From NCBI GenBank assembly GCA_014773175.1, contig VXCM01003153.1:49858-113857 (forward strand): a DNA stretch of 64,000 nucleotides, read 5' to 3'. Both the position numbers and the translations under genes were made by a program. The DNA comes from Lucifuga dentata (Eukaryota > Chordata > Actinopteri > Ophidiiformes > Bythitidae). The stretch's first letter is position 1; each line of letters opens with the position of its first letter. Below the pieces are notes generated by a model. That model worked only from the letters and a program-made list of their open reading frames with translations. It did not search any database and was not told the origin of the DNA. Positions 1-12,547 of the stretch are shown in pieces.

Positions 1-8
1 TGTGTGTG

Positions 9-42
<34 letters not shown>

Positions 43-365
43 TATATGTACATACTTTATGTAAAAAAAAAAATATATATATATATATATACATATATGT
101 GTGTGTATATATACTGTATATATGTGTGAATATATATATACTGTATATACATATACACATTATATATATATACAGTATATATACACACATATATACGTAT
201 ATCTATACATACAGTATGTACATATATATATACGCATATATACAATATATATGTATATACATACATACATATATACACATATACTTGTACATATACATAT
301 ATACATACATATATACATACATGCATATATGTATGTATGTGTGTGTGTGTGTGTGTTTGTGTGGT
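1..365. repeat. TA/TG-rich microsatellite block
   Basis: Almost only alternating TA, TG, CA and TATG/CATA units, ending in a pure GT run. The long open frames over it (Tyr/Ile/His/Val only) are translations of the repeat, not genes. Confidence 0.9.
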
Positions 366-1810
366 TGATAGGTGTAAGTATATGTAGAATAAAGTCTGAA
401 CACATTGTTATACTGGCTGCTTCATCCACATTCAGAAACAAATCCTGACACAAAAAACTTTATGCATTAAGTGAAAATCCTGCATGTGGCGCGCTCTGAG
501 TTTTGTTTAAGAAGAGATTTTGGAGCATCAAGCTGGTTTCTTCATAATATAATTAGAAAACTCAGAATAAACTAATGTGCTGGTGGCACAGAGGCACACT
601 GCCAAAAGTAGATAAGGGAAATTAAAGCATTAAAAAAAATAGTGTTATTCAAAAGCTTTTTAAAAAAAAAAAAAACTTTGCTAATCTGGACATACACCNA
701 AAAAATAGTGTTATTCAAAAGCTTTTTAAAAAAAAAAAAAACTTTGCTAATCTGGACATACACCAAATTTCAATTTTAATGGTGAAGTTGTCTGTGGGGG
801 TTTGGAGTTAAATAAAGCTTTAAAAGCTGTGACAGTGTAGAATGAACAGCAAAGAATTTTAATTCAGACAGGAAGTTGTCAAAACAAAACCAACTGCAAA
901 GTTGTTTAAAAAAAAAACCAAAAAACCATGTTATCGCTCACCTTTATCATAGAATCTAGATGAATGATTGGATTTGTAACTAAGCAACAAAGCATGAAAC
1001 ATGAAATTTAATGATATCATCAACATTACAGATCAGCCCAGCCTAAAGAGAAATGTAACGCCAAAGCTCTTCATAGAAGAAATTCAACAGCTGCTGCATG
1101 ATGACCTCCAGGTTTTCTCCTTCAGCATCGTCTGGATCCATCAGGCTGATAACAGGAGAGGAACGTTCAAAAAGTCAGGAGGCTCAAAGCGTGACAGCTT
1201 CACACAACTAATTATCTTTATCTCCACCATGGAGGTTATGGTTTCTCCCGCATTTCTTGGTTGGTTTGTTCGGTTTGTAGCAGGTTTAATCAATTATTAG
1301 CTGACTTTGATGAAACTCGATGGCCAGGTGTCGATCTGGAACTATGTTTTTTTAACGTTGTGAGAGAGGGTGTTGCTTGACATTTTTGTCAGTTATTTCA
1401 AAAAATAATACATCAATGGCAAGGAAAAAAAATAGGCATATTTATCCCATGGTGGAATATTAACAGGTGTGCTTCAGTCCAGTCTGAAATACCTCAAATT
1501 GTTTTTCATTATTCTTTATTTCCAGAGATAGATGCAGAAAAATAATATGTTTCTTTGTCTCTGGATCAATTTTGTCTGGACTTGTTCGGTTTTGGCAAAG
1601 GTAGACGCTCTAATGACCTTCTACTTTATTCTTTAAATTTAATGGGATTGCAGGCATTACTAGGTTCAATTAAAAATATAGATTTTTTTATTGTATGAAT
1701 CAGTCGTTTAAATTTGAATCGTAATTAATCAAGGAAATATATTTTTTCTTTTAACATTGAAAAATGGGATATAATTATACAAGACCATTATACCTCCATA
1801 TATATAAATC
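366..1810. other. Unassigned AT-rich sequence
   Basis: No exon, RNA gene or recognisable repeat seen. It contains a single N at 699 flanked by identical copies of about 65 bp (634-698 and 700-764), which I read as an assembly join. Confidence 0.5.
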
Positions 1811-2323
1811 TTAAAGGACCATACCGCCGATTGTGCGTGTTTCAGGCCAATATATACAACCCACATACACCTTACTGAAAACCATTTCCAAAAATATACA
1901 ACATTAGCAGTAAATTTTAGATTGTTTTTCCTACCTTCCAGACTGCCATTTGCTTCAGTTCATTCCAAAACACTATAAAAATCAACATGTAGAGACTTGA
2001 AACATGCTTGACATACATAATCCATCACAGCAAGCATGGGGCTGCATGGAAGATGTATTTCTCTGCCAGAAAATATATTTCCAGGAGAAGATGGATTTTT
2101 GCGGATTGATTGTAGATGGCTCTACAATCATGCAAAAGCATTGGAAGCATTTGAATTTTAAGGTGGGCGTATCACCTGAACATTTGATTTTGAAAGATTA
2201 AGTGAAAAAAATAACAGGAAAACTAAAATACGGTTTTATGTTTTGTAAATTGGTTCAGGCGGTAACGTAACATATATGCAGGTTATATTGTGTTGTATGT
2301 ATTGTGCAGGTTTCGCTCTTTAA
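1811..2323 (+). mobile_element. TTAA-flanked foldback MITE, copy 1
   Basis: Begins TTAAAGGACCATACCGCC and ends in a decayed CTCTTTAA. It shares the family interior: a TTTTTCCTACCTTCCAGAC block, a TAATCCATCACAGCA block and a GTATCACCTGAACATTTGAT block. The 3' end is diverged, so this is an old copy. Confidence 0.75.
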
Positions 2324-3152
2324 ATGCATGTAAAGTATTTTGAAAACTGTTAAGGGGTCGTGAAGGTCATCTTCACCCTGAGAGCAGCTCACGAAGAAGC
2401 AACTTCAGGCTGGATCTTTGATGGCAGCAGGGTCAGACCAGCACACGCCTCAAACACGCCAGAGTCCCGCAGAGACAGAATGAGAAGGCAATTAGCTACC
2501 GACAGGGAAAAAACACAGCAGAGCGCGAGGAGGGCACGGAGCTGAGAGGGCGAGGATGCAGGGGATGAACGGAAAACAAGCTAAGTGACATCCGCGATGG
2601 AGTGTGTGTGAGAACGCTGGAAGTCTCTGCACTTCCTGTTACAGCCCTGGAGGTCAACCAGCAATCGAGTTAGAGTGAATCTAAGTTTGCTGAAGTGTAG
2701 AGATCGCATCCCGAGGGGAGAAAAGCAGAAATAAAGTCGCACAGACCTTTACTTTCTGTTGTTTCTATGGTATCTGTGCATCTCTGCTGCGTGTTCAGCT
2801 CCTCTTTGTCCCAGAGATATTTGCTAATTCATCGTGTCGTATCGATCACGTCTCTCTGCCTCCTCTCAGCCTCTCCGAAGTGAAAAAATCTGTTCAAGGC
2901 AGACACGTTTATTCATACGAACGCAATTCAGAGTGCTTTACCTGCACAGGTAAGGGTTAAGGGTTAGTGCGTCAGATATGACTGTATATGTCCTACATCA
3001 TTTGTGATGTGTTTGGATATTTTATCATGTAGTTTTAGGTCATAATGTAGAATGATGCTGTAATTGTTTTGTTTTTTTTAACCTAAATGTGTGATTTTGC
3101 TAAGTTTGACTGTTTGAACCGCAGGAAGAATAGTTGTTGCAGAGGCATCAAC
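2324..3152. other. Unassigned sequence
   Basis: Somewhat GC-richer at 2360-2580, with a 61-codon open frame that matches no family I recognise and has no splice context I trust. Nothing else was seen. Confidence 0.4.
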
Positions 3153-3155
3153 TAA

Positions 3156-3984
3156 GGCCGGATTCACATGCTAAGCGTTAGCGTTGCTGCTGACCTGGGC
3201 GTTCAGCGTTCTGCTGCACATGAGCGGAGTCTGAGCAGCNAGCGTTAGCGTTGCTGCTGACCTGGGCGTTCAGCGTTCTGCTGCACATGAGCGGAGTCTG
3301 AGCAGCACCGCTCAACCTCGAGCTGACAGGAAGCGCTCGTTGCTAATGACAATTTAATGGTTACCATGGACTGTAAAGACGTGATCTTTGCACATTCATG
3401 GATAAAATCGGATTTCGGTTTCGACTCGGGTAGCGACATGGACATCGCAAAAAACAAAAATGCTCTTCTTATTAGANGGATTTCGGTTTCGACTCGGGTA
3501 GCGACATGGACATCGCAAAAAACAAAAATGCTCTTCTTATTAGAAGAAAAACGAAAAAACGGCGAACGTGGGTGCATGAAACCTCACATTTCAGACGCTA
3601 TATTAACAATTTCCAAACCTGACGTCCCTGTCTGACGGCTGACATTTTGCCAAGCAAGCCTTGTTTTTTTTTTTTTTTTTAAACCAGATCATGATACGAT
3701 TTTAAAGTTGTATTTTCTCTACAGATCATAAGCTCCTCCTCCGTTGTTGTGGCACTTCTGGTTACATGACGTACATCTGCGCTCTGATTGGTTGCGCGTT
3801 GGAAAGGTCAGCGTCGGAAAGGTCAAAGTTCATTTAAATGAACTTTGAGCGCCGCGTCAAAACAGAGAATCTGAGTGGTGCTCAAGGTGGCGTGACACGA
3901 CGTTAGCACCGTTCAGCTCCCAATACACAATAATGGAACGCTCAGGTCAGCGCAACGCTCAACACTTAGCATGTGAATCCGGCC
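3156..3984. mobile_element. PIF/Harbinger-like non-autonomous transposon
   Basis: Terminal inverted repeats start GGCCGGATTCACATGCTAAG at the left and, reverse-complemented, at the right. Similarity continues about 50 bp inward. Both sides carry the trinucleotide TAA (3153-3155 and 3985-3987), as expected for the TWA target site of PIF/Harbinger elements. The plus strand inside encodes a short reading frame containing RRKTKKRRTWVHE, which resembles the basic RR-x-WVH start of Harbinger transposases, followed soon by a stop. So this is a deletion derivative keeping a transposase N-terminal scrap. Two single-N joins (3240, 3477) duplicate 66 bp each, so the true length is about 130 bp shorter. 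Confidence 0.8.
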
Positions 3985-4054
3985 TAACAGGAATCCAATG
4001 AAATAAACAAATAAACAAACTTAACCCTAACCTACCCAACACATAACTGCACCT

Positions 4055-4715
4055 TGGTTTAGACGTACAGGCAGTCCCCGACTTACCAACATCCGACTTA
4101 CGAACAATCCGAATCCGAATCGAATTGACCGCCTATTACATTAAAAATTCAAGTTACGTGCAATGTTTCGTAACAACGAATGGCGCACTACTTTGCGACG
4201 CACATCAAAATGTTGCGCGTCGTCAGCAGTTAAGCGGTATCATTATGTTTAAGATGTTTTAGCACATCTGGAAATGTTTCTTTAATGTTTCTTATGCATA
4301 GAAAGGTAAAATATATACGCTAGATACGCACCTTACGTAAANTGTTTCTTTAATGTTTCTTATGCATAGAAAGGTAAAATATATACGCTAGATACGCACC
4401 TTACGTAAATGAAGTGCAAAACGTGTAATATAACCGAGGTAAGTGCAATAACTGCTGATGGCACTTTATTCTTCTATTTGATTTGATTTTGTCAGTTTGA
4501 TCATGACTTTTATTCTTGATTTTATTATATTCTATCTTGACTATTTATTATTTTTATATTTATTCTTATATATATATTTCTGCTGCTATGTGGAGTGGAT
4601 TGCCGCCGAACTAAGTTTTGTTGTGTCCTGATATGCAAAGACAATAAAGTATCTATCTATCTGTTCCGACTTGCGTACAAATCCGACTTAAAGACAGCGT
4701 TCCACTTAACCCCAC
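4055..4715. mobile_element. Dispersed repeat with CCGACTTAC motifs and nested retroposon-like tail
   Basis: Left part reads CAGTCCCCGACTTACC followed by further CCGACTTACGAAC motifs. The right part resumes with TTCCGACTTGCGTACAAATC. Between them is a segment ending in ACAATAAAGTATCTATCTAT, a typical retroposon 3' tail, suggesting one insertion inside another. An N at 4342 duplicates about 66 bp. The class of the outer element is not certain. Confidence 0.5.
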
Positions 4716-6680
4716 CTTGGATCCAAGCAGGATCCACGGCAAATGAGGGTTAAATGTGTCAAACTCCATCACAAATTCTAAAACTCGAGTTTAAAAATAC
4801 ACAGTGTGTACTACACACTCACAAACTGTGTGTTACATATTAACTGCAGTCACTCCAACCTTTGAGTGCCGTTCTTACATCTAGACAAGAATCAAAGTGT
4901 TTCAAAGAGTGTATGAGCATTAACACCTCATTCCTCACTTGTAAAGAAGAAGAAAAAAAGATTAAAAAAAAAAAAAAGNTAAAAAAAAAAAAAAGCAGAA
5001 TTATTGTCATGATGATTTCTGAACTCCTCAGAAATTATCCATCATTTGTCCAGAAAGTGCAGTCAGGACTCTGATGTTGGTTTACATGGACTTTTAGTTA
5101 ATTATGTTTGATTTTTTTTTTTTTTTTTTTNTTTTTTTTTTTTTTTTTTGATTACCCATTATTTTCTGGGATCAAAACACTTCATTTTTCTTGTAACAGA
5201 ACTATTGAGTGGTGAACTGAGTGTAGCATCATTGTGTTGTAGTAAACAAGAGAACAGAATTTAAAAAATGGATTAAAATGGTCAGTACGGCTGCTCTAAT
5301 TTGGTTTGGTTTGGTTTATACGTCACGCTGTCATCAGGCACATGGTGGTGCAAGTGCCACACGTGATGCAATCGCAGCGTCCGCACCATGGCACTCTGGA
5401 CCTCTGCGACGTCATATTGCGTGGTTGTTCTCCTAGATTTTGCGACTTGGCGCGATGGCGCATTGTTCAAAATGGAGGAGTCTGAGACTTGGCGAGTTGC
5501 TGCGTCCATACAAACGTCTTTATGACTCGTCCCTTAGAGATTATAAGGACCAACACATGACCCAAAATCATTTTGTGGCTACTTCCTGCTTGGCTTGACA
5601 TGGTATTTTCTCTATACTGCCCCCTGTGGTTTCTAAGAATATTGCAACAGAGAATGACGGCATTTTATTTTTATAAAAATGCCTTCAGTCTCTGTGGAAG
5701 TGCTGCAAGCGACAGACGTGAAAGAATAACCAAGGCTCAAGTGTGCACAGCACCATGAGAAGGTCCTGTGTGGCAAAAGGTCACCGGGTCATTCGGACTG
5801 TTAGCTTGCGTGTTAGCTCGTCAGTTAGCCACACAGCCTCTCTGCCTCTTCAGATTCTACTCGACTAGCAGCGGCAGTCAGCCAGAATATCTGCAAAATA
5901 TCTGCTCCTCTGCCCAGTAAAGACACCGATGCCCGGCACTAAAGAATCAGGTTTCAGGAGCCAGCTCAGTCTGTCAGCAGCACGAACTGCAATGACCCTC
6001 GTGACCGAGATCTGCTGAAGGCTCTAATATAAGACAGCGAGACTCAGCTCGCTCCGTGAATCAGAAGCAGAATCCAGGCATGGCCGTGCTAGCTCAGATC
6101 CAAGTTTCTGAGTATTGCTTTATGTAGTGTTTCTAAGGCAAGCACATGAGATTTTTGCTGCCAGCTAAATGTAGGAATGAAAAAGAAAATAAAGGAGTCT
6201 TGTCCTCCCCTTTATAGTTTTGCCTCAACGACACTGAAGAAATGAGAAGATTACAGGAAAACAAGTGAGAGAAAGAAAAACTCTGATGTGAAGAGGCAGC
6301 CAGTGAAAATGAAGCCAGAAGGGCGAAATGTAGGATCTACTTTCCTATTCTGTTTCAAGCAGAATCATTTCATTTCTCCTCCCATGTCTGTCTCCCTCTT
6401 TCATTTTTCAACCTTCAGAAGCACCTTTTTCCCTCCAAAGCAGCTGCAGAGAAAAAAACAGATCTTTCAGAAGCATAAAAGTAATACAGTCTGGGTTTCA
6501 TACTGTTCATTACAGAACGCAAATCTCTTCCTCTCATTCTGAGCGACTTGTAATGTTACACAACCAATCATCTGCCGCCCAGGTACAATAAATCCTCCAT
6601 TAATTATTACCTTCCTTTTGTACACGCAACAAAAAGAAGAATATCGTGACGTTAGAAGAGTCTCACTGTGGTGCACATTT
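4716..6680. other. Unassigned sequence with two poly-A/T joins
   Basis: No exon recognised. Homopolymer A (around 4979) and T (around 5131) runs each contain a single N. A CTCF-like motif lies at 5616-5629. Nothing else is supported. Confidence 0.4.
5616..5629 (-). promoter_or_regulatory. CTCF-like motif
   Basis: The minus strand reads CCACAGGGGGCAGT, close to the known CTCF core (CCASNAGRKGGCRS). Motif similarity only. Confidence 0.3.
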
Positions 6681-6684
6681 TGCT

Positions 6685-6960
6685 TTTTTTTCTTGTCTTC
6701 CACTTTAAAGCTCCGTCAATCCCATGTCAAGTCAGGCTTATCTGTAGCCCAGCATCATCAGTGTCTCAAAGGTCTTTACAGACCCACATCAGCAGATCCC
6801 AAGAAAACCTCCCTCAAAAACTTATCCTTAAGGAAACAAGAAGAAACCTCAAGAGAGGCAAATCAAAGAGAGATTTTCCCTCTTCTCAACACGGAAAATA
6901 ATGAAATATTACAAGATGATATAAAACAGCATATAAGCCATGATCCAATAAGAGGATCGA
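6685..6960 (+). repeat. Degenerate teleost dispersed repeat
   Basis: Contains the landmarks CAAGTCAGGCTTATCTGTAG, GTCTCAAAGGTCTTTACAGA, AAGAAACCTCAAGAGAGGCA and GGGATTTT/CCCTCTT in the order seen in a very common teleost interspersed repeat. It is diverged, with no coding capacity. Confidence 0.45.
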
Positions 6961-7081
6961 GAAAGTGGTTAATATGGAAAATATGAAATCATAACCGTGA
7001 AATTCAAGATATGAGTCATAAAGTGAATGTCAATAAGTGGGAGTTTGTTTTTCTTTTTTTTTTTTGNGTCACACTGCAGAC

Positions 7082-7735
7082 ATCTAACTATAAAGACACT
7101 GTATGAAGCTGAAATTCAGCAGGTTTGTTGCTCAGGATCCAAGGATGTGCAGCGTCACATGTGAAGTTGTTTGGATGAACGGTTCTCAAACTGAGCTGTG
7201 CTGGTAAAAAGTAGTCCACGTGGCAGGATACACTCCGGTCCAGTGTCACGGTCTCAACCTGACCCGTACAGGAAACAAAGCTAGCTAAGAGGACGTGCAG
7301 AACTAAATCATGACAGGCTGCAGCACACACCAGAAAGCAGTCATCTTCAAAATCCAGACTCCGATCCGGGTCTGGACCGAATCACAACCGTCTCCGGACT
7401 CTGAGCAAANTCAAAATCCAGACTCCGATCCGGGTCTGGACCGAATCACAACCGTCTCCGGACTCTGAGCAAATTATAACTTTCATACTGCAGGACATCG
7501 CTGTGACGTAACAATTAAAATTCTCTGATTTCATCGCTGCAAAGTGAAACCAAACGTCTGACAGAGAGTTGACAGTGCAGCTAGTTTCGTCAGCGACCAC
7601 AGCTTACCTGACCTTTAATTAACGGACTTCTGTCTTATTCAGCATTTTCTTTGTGGACCTTTAAGATCTGCAGTTGAGTACCCCTGCCATAAAGTCCGGC
7701 CCGTTCCGAACCGGCACGTTTTTAACATGCACTAG
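7082..7735 (-). mobile_element. Dispersed element, full-length copy (partner at 61.99-62.33 kb)
   Basis: 7082-7331 and about 7697-7735 match, in reverse orientation, the sequence at about 61990-62330. Shared landmarks are TTATAGTTAGATGT, GTGTGCTGCAGCCTGTCAT and TTCGGAA...GGACTTTATGG. The copy here has extra internal sequence that the 62-kb copy lacks. An N at 7410 sits between exact 63-bp duplicates, an assembly artefact. An 80-codon minus-strand frame at 7088-7330 is part of the repeat. Confidence 0.55.
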
Positions 7736-8136
7736 TCATTCAAATCAGTAAAACTCACGTCCAGTCCGAGCCTTATAACGACATTAGCTCAATTAATTTA
7801 TCTTTTCTAGATTCTAGAAGCTTCTCTGATTTTCACTACCAGTGAGGAGAAGATTTTGTTTTGATATGAGTCCCTTATTTGAATGAAATAAGGTTTTTTT
7901 TTTTGTCTGCGTTGATATCAGCCATGTCATTTCCTGTGATAAACACAAAGCGACACTAATTGCACTCAGATATAGAAGCGATTATTCATGGAGTGGAGCT
8001 TTGAGCAGAAGATGATGGACGGATCAGATCCTGTATCCTTGCCAGAGCTTCTCTGAGGGAGGTTCAGCATCCTTTAGTGCATCACACACACAAACACACA
8101 CACACTGATCACAGCGTCATTTATAAAGCCTCTTCA

Positions 8137-8647
8137 TTAAAAGACCATACCAGTGGTTTTGCATGTTCGAGCCCAATAAATACATCTGAATACACATTAA
8201 ATCATTTTCCAAAACATAAAACCATATTTTAGTTTTTATGTTATTTTGCCAAATCCCCAAATCTTTTAATAATTCAACGTTTCATTTGCAGTTGTTTAAT
8301 TTCTTGGTAAAAGCCGTTTTATCCTGGGACTATTTTCCCTGGTGGAGACGTACGTTTTCTTCCCTTGCAGCTCCATGTTGGATCAGTTCAATTAGGTAAT
8401 TTAAACAAAAAAAATTAATTGATGCCATGTTAGATTATTTTTTCAGCATGTTTCAAGTCTCTACAAGTTGATTTTTTTTTATAGTATACTGGAATGAACT
8501 GAAACCAATGACAGTCTGGAAGGTAGGAAAAAAAATTTGAAAATTTACCTCTGCAGTTTTATGTTTTGTAAACCAGTTGGCAGTAATGTAACGTGTGGGT
8601 TGGATTATTGGGCTCAAACATCCAAAACCACAGGTATGGTCCTTTAA
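8137..8647 (-). mobile_element. TTAA-flanked foldback MITE, copy 2
   Basis: Starts TTAAAAGACCATACCAG and ends GGTATGGTCCTTTAA. The interior is in the orientation with CCTGGGACTATTTTCCCTGG. Complete copy. Confidence 0.8.
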
Positions 8648-9007
8648 CACAACCTAAAAGCTTCAGTAACGTGGTTTATGATCGTCTCCTGCTGGTTCCA
8701 AAACGCTTCTGAATCTTCTGAAACAAAAGGACGTTTAAGGAGTCACATCAGTAAGACACATGAGAGAACAGGAAGTAACAAAGAACAAACAGGCTGGCAG
8801 CGGCGACGCAGTACCAAACTCCCCCGCTAGCTTCTCTAAAGCTACACTAACGTGTCACACAAATCGTGCTGATGTCTTGAAGTTGCACATGAAGGAACGC
8901 CATCAACGATCAGAAAAGGCTGTGAACTCATGGTTTGAAGATTCATGGCTTTCTTTCTACTTCGCAAATTTGAAGTTCCTGTAATATTCCGCAACAGGTA
9001 CTTCCAT
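8648..9007. other. Unassigned sequence
   Basis: No feature recognised between two foldback MITEs. A 74-codon plus-strand frame resembles nothing I know. Confidence 0.35.
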
Positions 9008-9235
9008 TTAAAGGACCATACCGGCGATTCTTCATGTTTGAACCCAATATCTATACAATCTGCACCTATGTTAAAGTACTGACAACCAATTTCTGTAACA
9101 TAAAACGGTATTTTACTTTTTTGAATTCCCTAATCTTTCAAAATCAAATGTTCAGATGATACGTTCACTTTAAAATTCAGCGTTTCGCCTGCTGACACTT
9201 ATGCACGATTGTAGAAGACAATTTGTATTGTAGAA
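9008..9235 (+). mobile_element. TTAA-flanked foldback MITE, copy 3 (truncated)
   Basis: Starts TTAAAGGACCATACCGGCG and shares the 5' arm and the CTTTAAAATTCAGCGTTTCG block, but lacks the opposite end. The right boundary is approximate. Confidence 0.6.
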
Positions 9236-9711
9236 GACAGAAGACAAGTCATTTTAAGGTCATGATTACTCCGATTTTAATCAAATTAAAGTGAATACAT
9301 CATGCTGGAAAAAAACTTGATATATCGCTTTATTCTGAGTATAAAGGTTTAACATGCATGTAAATGTGCTGACTGACACACACACACACACACACTCATC
9401 TTTGGTGTTTATATAATTCTGCTGCCAATCTGGTAGCAAATAAGTAAGCAAGTAACAATGAAAGGACGTGAGAATAAATTTCACAGTGCGTCGTGCCACG
9501 TAAAGTTTTCAGACAGAAACATGCAGAGTCTGAAGGATTCTCGGCTTTTATTCTGCAGACAGACGTGAAGCCGAAAGCTTCATCCAGAAAAATCATTCAC
9601 TAGTTTCAATGTAAACAGTTATGCGACGCAGGCTTGGATCAGGCAACGCCGCCTTGATGTCCAAATAAAAGCTTGGACATTTACTTGCAGAAGCCAAGAG
9701 ACAGGCAGACA
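9236..9711. other. Unassigned sequence
   Basis: Contains a short (CA)n run at about 9378-9395; otherwise nothing recognised. Confidence 0.35.
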
Positions 9712-10256
9712 TTAAAGGAACATACCAGTGATTGTGCACATTTAAGTCTGATATATACAATCCACATACACGTTACTGACAACCATTTCCCAAAATATAC
9801 TACTTCAGCTGTAAATCTTAGATTGTTTTTCCTACCTTCCACACTGCCATTGTTTCAGTTCATTCCAATTAAAATCTACTTGTAGAGACTTGACACGTGC
9901 TGAGATAAATAATCCATCACAGCAACCAAGATATCTATTAGTTTTTTTTTTTGTCAAAGTAACCTTATTTAACTGATGCAATAAGGAGCTACACGAAAGA
10001 CAACGTATGTCTCCGCCAGAAATATAGTCCCAGGAGAAAATAAAGCAACCAGCATGTGTAAGTGTTCAAAGGCGAAACGCTGAATTTTAAGGTGTTTGTA
10101 TCACCTGAAAATTTGATTTAGAAAGATTAGATGTTAAAAAATAACAGCAAACTAAAATATGGTTTTATGTTTAGGAAACTGTTCGTCAGTATCGTAACAT
10201 ATGCAGTTTGTATATATTAGGCTCAAACATGTATGATCACCGGTATGGTCCTTTAA
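9712..10256 (+). mobile_element. TTAA-flanked foldback MITE, copy 4
   Basis: Starts TTAAAGGAACATACCAG and ends CCGGTATGGTCCTTTAA. Complete, with the interior blocks in order. Confidence 0.8.
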
Positions 10257-10634
10257 ACTCAGCAATGGGAAACCAGCATGTGATCGGGTTGATACAGTTT
10301 CATCTCTTTTAATCAGGAATGCTGTGTTATCTGTAAAGCGTACGAACAGGAAGAGAACACAAACTGAAGAAGTAGAAAATGTAGCCGAGCTCTTTGCCTC
10401 CTGGCTGTTTTGTGGAATCTCGCTGCATTTCTTGCGCTGCGATTTCTGACTGTCAGCTGCTTCCTGGCTGTGTTAAAACCTCAGAAAGTGAGCAAATTCA
10501 TTTACATTTGCAGCGAAACCACCAGCTTGTAAAACAATGCTGGTAAAGTGTTTTAGGTGTGGGGAAAATGAAACTATTGTGGAGGGTAAAATAAAAAGTT
10601 TACCGAAACCGAAGAAATCAGAAGATCATCAGGC

Positions 10635-11201
10635 TTAAAGGACCATACAAGTGGTTTTACATATTTGATCCCAGTAAATACAACCTGCGCACACGTTGCA
10701 TTAAGGGCAACCATCTTCCAAAGCACAAAGCTACTGATTATTATTATTAATTATTAGAATTATTTTTCCTACCTCCCGGGCAGTTCATTCCAGTCCGTTA
10801 GAAAAATCAACATGCAATATTAGATTAAGATAACTAATCCATCACAGCAAACCACATGCCTTTTTATTTTTTGTCAAAGTTGCTTAATTGGCCCCTTAAT
10901 TGATGCACAGAAGAAAATGTACATCTCCACCAGAGAATATAGTACCAGGAGAAAAGACTGCTTCTTCCAAGAAATTAAAACGTCCATGCCATCTGCATTT
11001 GTGCTTTGCTAATTTGTAAGCAAAACATTGAATTTTACCTGAACATTTAATTTTGAAATATTAGGGGACTTGGAAAAATAGCACAAAAAAGTACAATATG
11101 GTTTTATGCCTTGGAAAACGGTTGGCAGTAATGTAGCATGGTATTCAAGTTATATTCTTTGGGCAGCTCAAACATGCAAAATCAATGGTATGGTCCTTTA
11201 A
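10635..11201 (+). mobile_element. TTAA-flanked foldback MITE, copy 5
   Basis: Starts TTAAAGGACCATACAAG and ends GGTATGGTCCTTTAA. Complete. Confidence 0.8.
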
Positions 11202-12168
11202 AGATCACATTTCAACAAGGACAAGCAGCTACTCTATATGTCATACCCAAATTATCCATGAGTAAGTTAGGAATACTGTCCTATCTTTGGCTTCTGGCCT
11301 ATCGGACTTTCATGTAGTTGTGACATGGCTGTAGGAAAACAATTTCCCTGTGGATTAATAAAGTCTCTCTGAGTGGTGTAATAAAGTCATGATTCAGTGC
11401 AATATTCACTTTTAAGGCCCCTCATTGTTTTATTTTTATTATTATTATTATTGATATACTTTGACTCCACTGTCTGTAACAACAAACATGAACTGCAGGA
11501 ACTCGCATTCTACGGCAAACAAATAGCGAGTCCATTGAAGCGACGGAATCAGTGCATGTCTTAAAATAATTAAACACACACTTCTGGTTTGGCCGCTGCA
11601 CAGGAAATCAGAGCAAAGGTGATCGTAAGCAAACAGAGAGGAAATCTGTATCGAGAGGACTTCAGCCCTTCAGCAGCGAGCACGCCACTTCTTCACGGTT
11701 CAGTCTGCTGCCTCATCCAAAGCCAAACCCAAAGCACTCGTCTGTCACTACTGTCCTCATTAATCCCCCCAAAAAACACACACACCTGATGTAATAATAA
11801 TGATTAACTACAGCAGACACACAGCCTACAACAGGTGATGGATTTACTTATAAGTATAATGAGTAGTACTCTTAATTGAAGTGATTTGTCCTTGTAACAA
11901 ATTTAAACATTAAAATCAAAGTGCCATATAATTTATTTAGGCAGGTAAAAGAAGTCCTTTGTCTTTTTCTACACTTTGCAAACAAATACACAAATATATA
12001 TATATATATATTTTTCTAAAGAGAGAGAGAGAGAGAGAGACACAATCATTTCAAAATAAAGCATTAACAAAATACCTATTAAACAATACTGCAACAAAAC
12101 AAATCATCCATATCTATCAGAAATCAACAAATAAAATGCTAAAGAATTAAATTATATATATATATATA
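11202..12168. other. Unassigned sequence with retroposon-like tail
   Basis: About 11300-11360 contains AATTTCCCTGTGGATTAATAAAG, resembling a LINE/SINE 3' tail. About 11990-12040 has TA and GA microsatellite runs. No exon seen. Confidence 0.4.
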
Positions 12169-12259
12169 CAGGATGTCCCAAAAAAAAAAAAAATGTATAC
12201 ACACTCTGAGTTATAATCATTCAAAGTGTCCATACATTTTTTGGGACACCGACACCCTG
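12169..12259. mobile_element. Tiny TA-flanked (mariner-like) MITE
   Basis: About 91 bp bounded by TA on each side. The left end is CAGGATGTCCCAAAAAA; the right end, reverse-complemented, starts CAGGGTGTC and contains TGTCCCAAAAAATGTAT. Inverted ends plus the TA target fit the Tc1/mariner superfamily. Confidence 0.6.
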
Positions 12260-12547
12260 TATAATAGCTCCTACACTTCATTATTGTAACTTACAGCAAA
12301 AATTCTGCAGCAAACACCAATAAATATATGTGGAATTATCACTTCTACGCAGACCAAACTAATAATCTGCTAAAGCTCTGAATTAAAATGAAACCTGCAG
12401 GTTTGGAAGTTTTGCTGGTTTTAGCTGTTATGACAGCATCGCTGATAAAAGAAAACTTCCCTCTACAGCATCCATGCTCAGATTTACAGCCAAAAACCTC
12501 TTAAAACAGCTGAAAACAGGCCGGTGTGTGCGGGACAACTAACTCAC

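Noticed and set aside
6..453. Overlapping long open frames on both strands
   Set aside because: They are translations of TA/TG/CA repeats; composition is only Tyr, Ile, His, Val, Cys and Met.
2360..2545. 61-codon plus-strand frame in GC-richer DNA
   Set aside because: No homology, no splice sites and no neighbouring exon; could be chance.
7088..7330. 80-codon minus-strand frame with a secretory-like start
   Set aside because: It lies wholly in a dispersed repeat that has a second copy at 62 kb.
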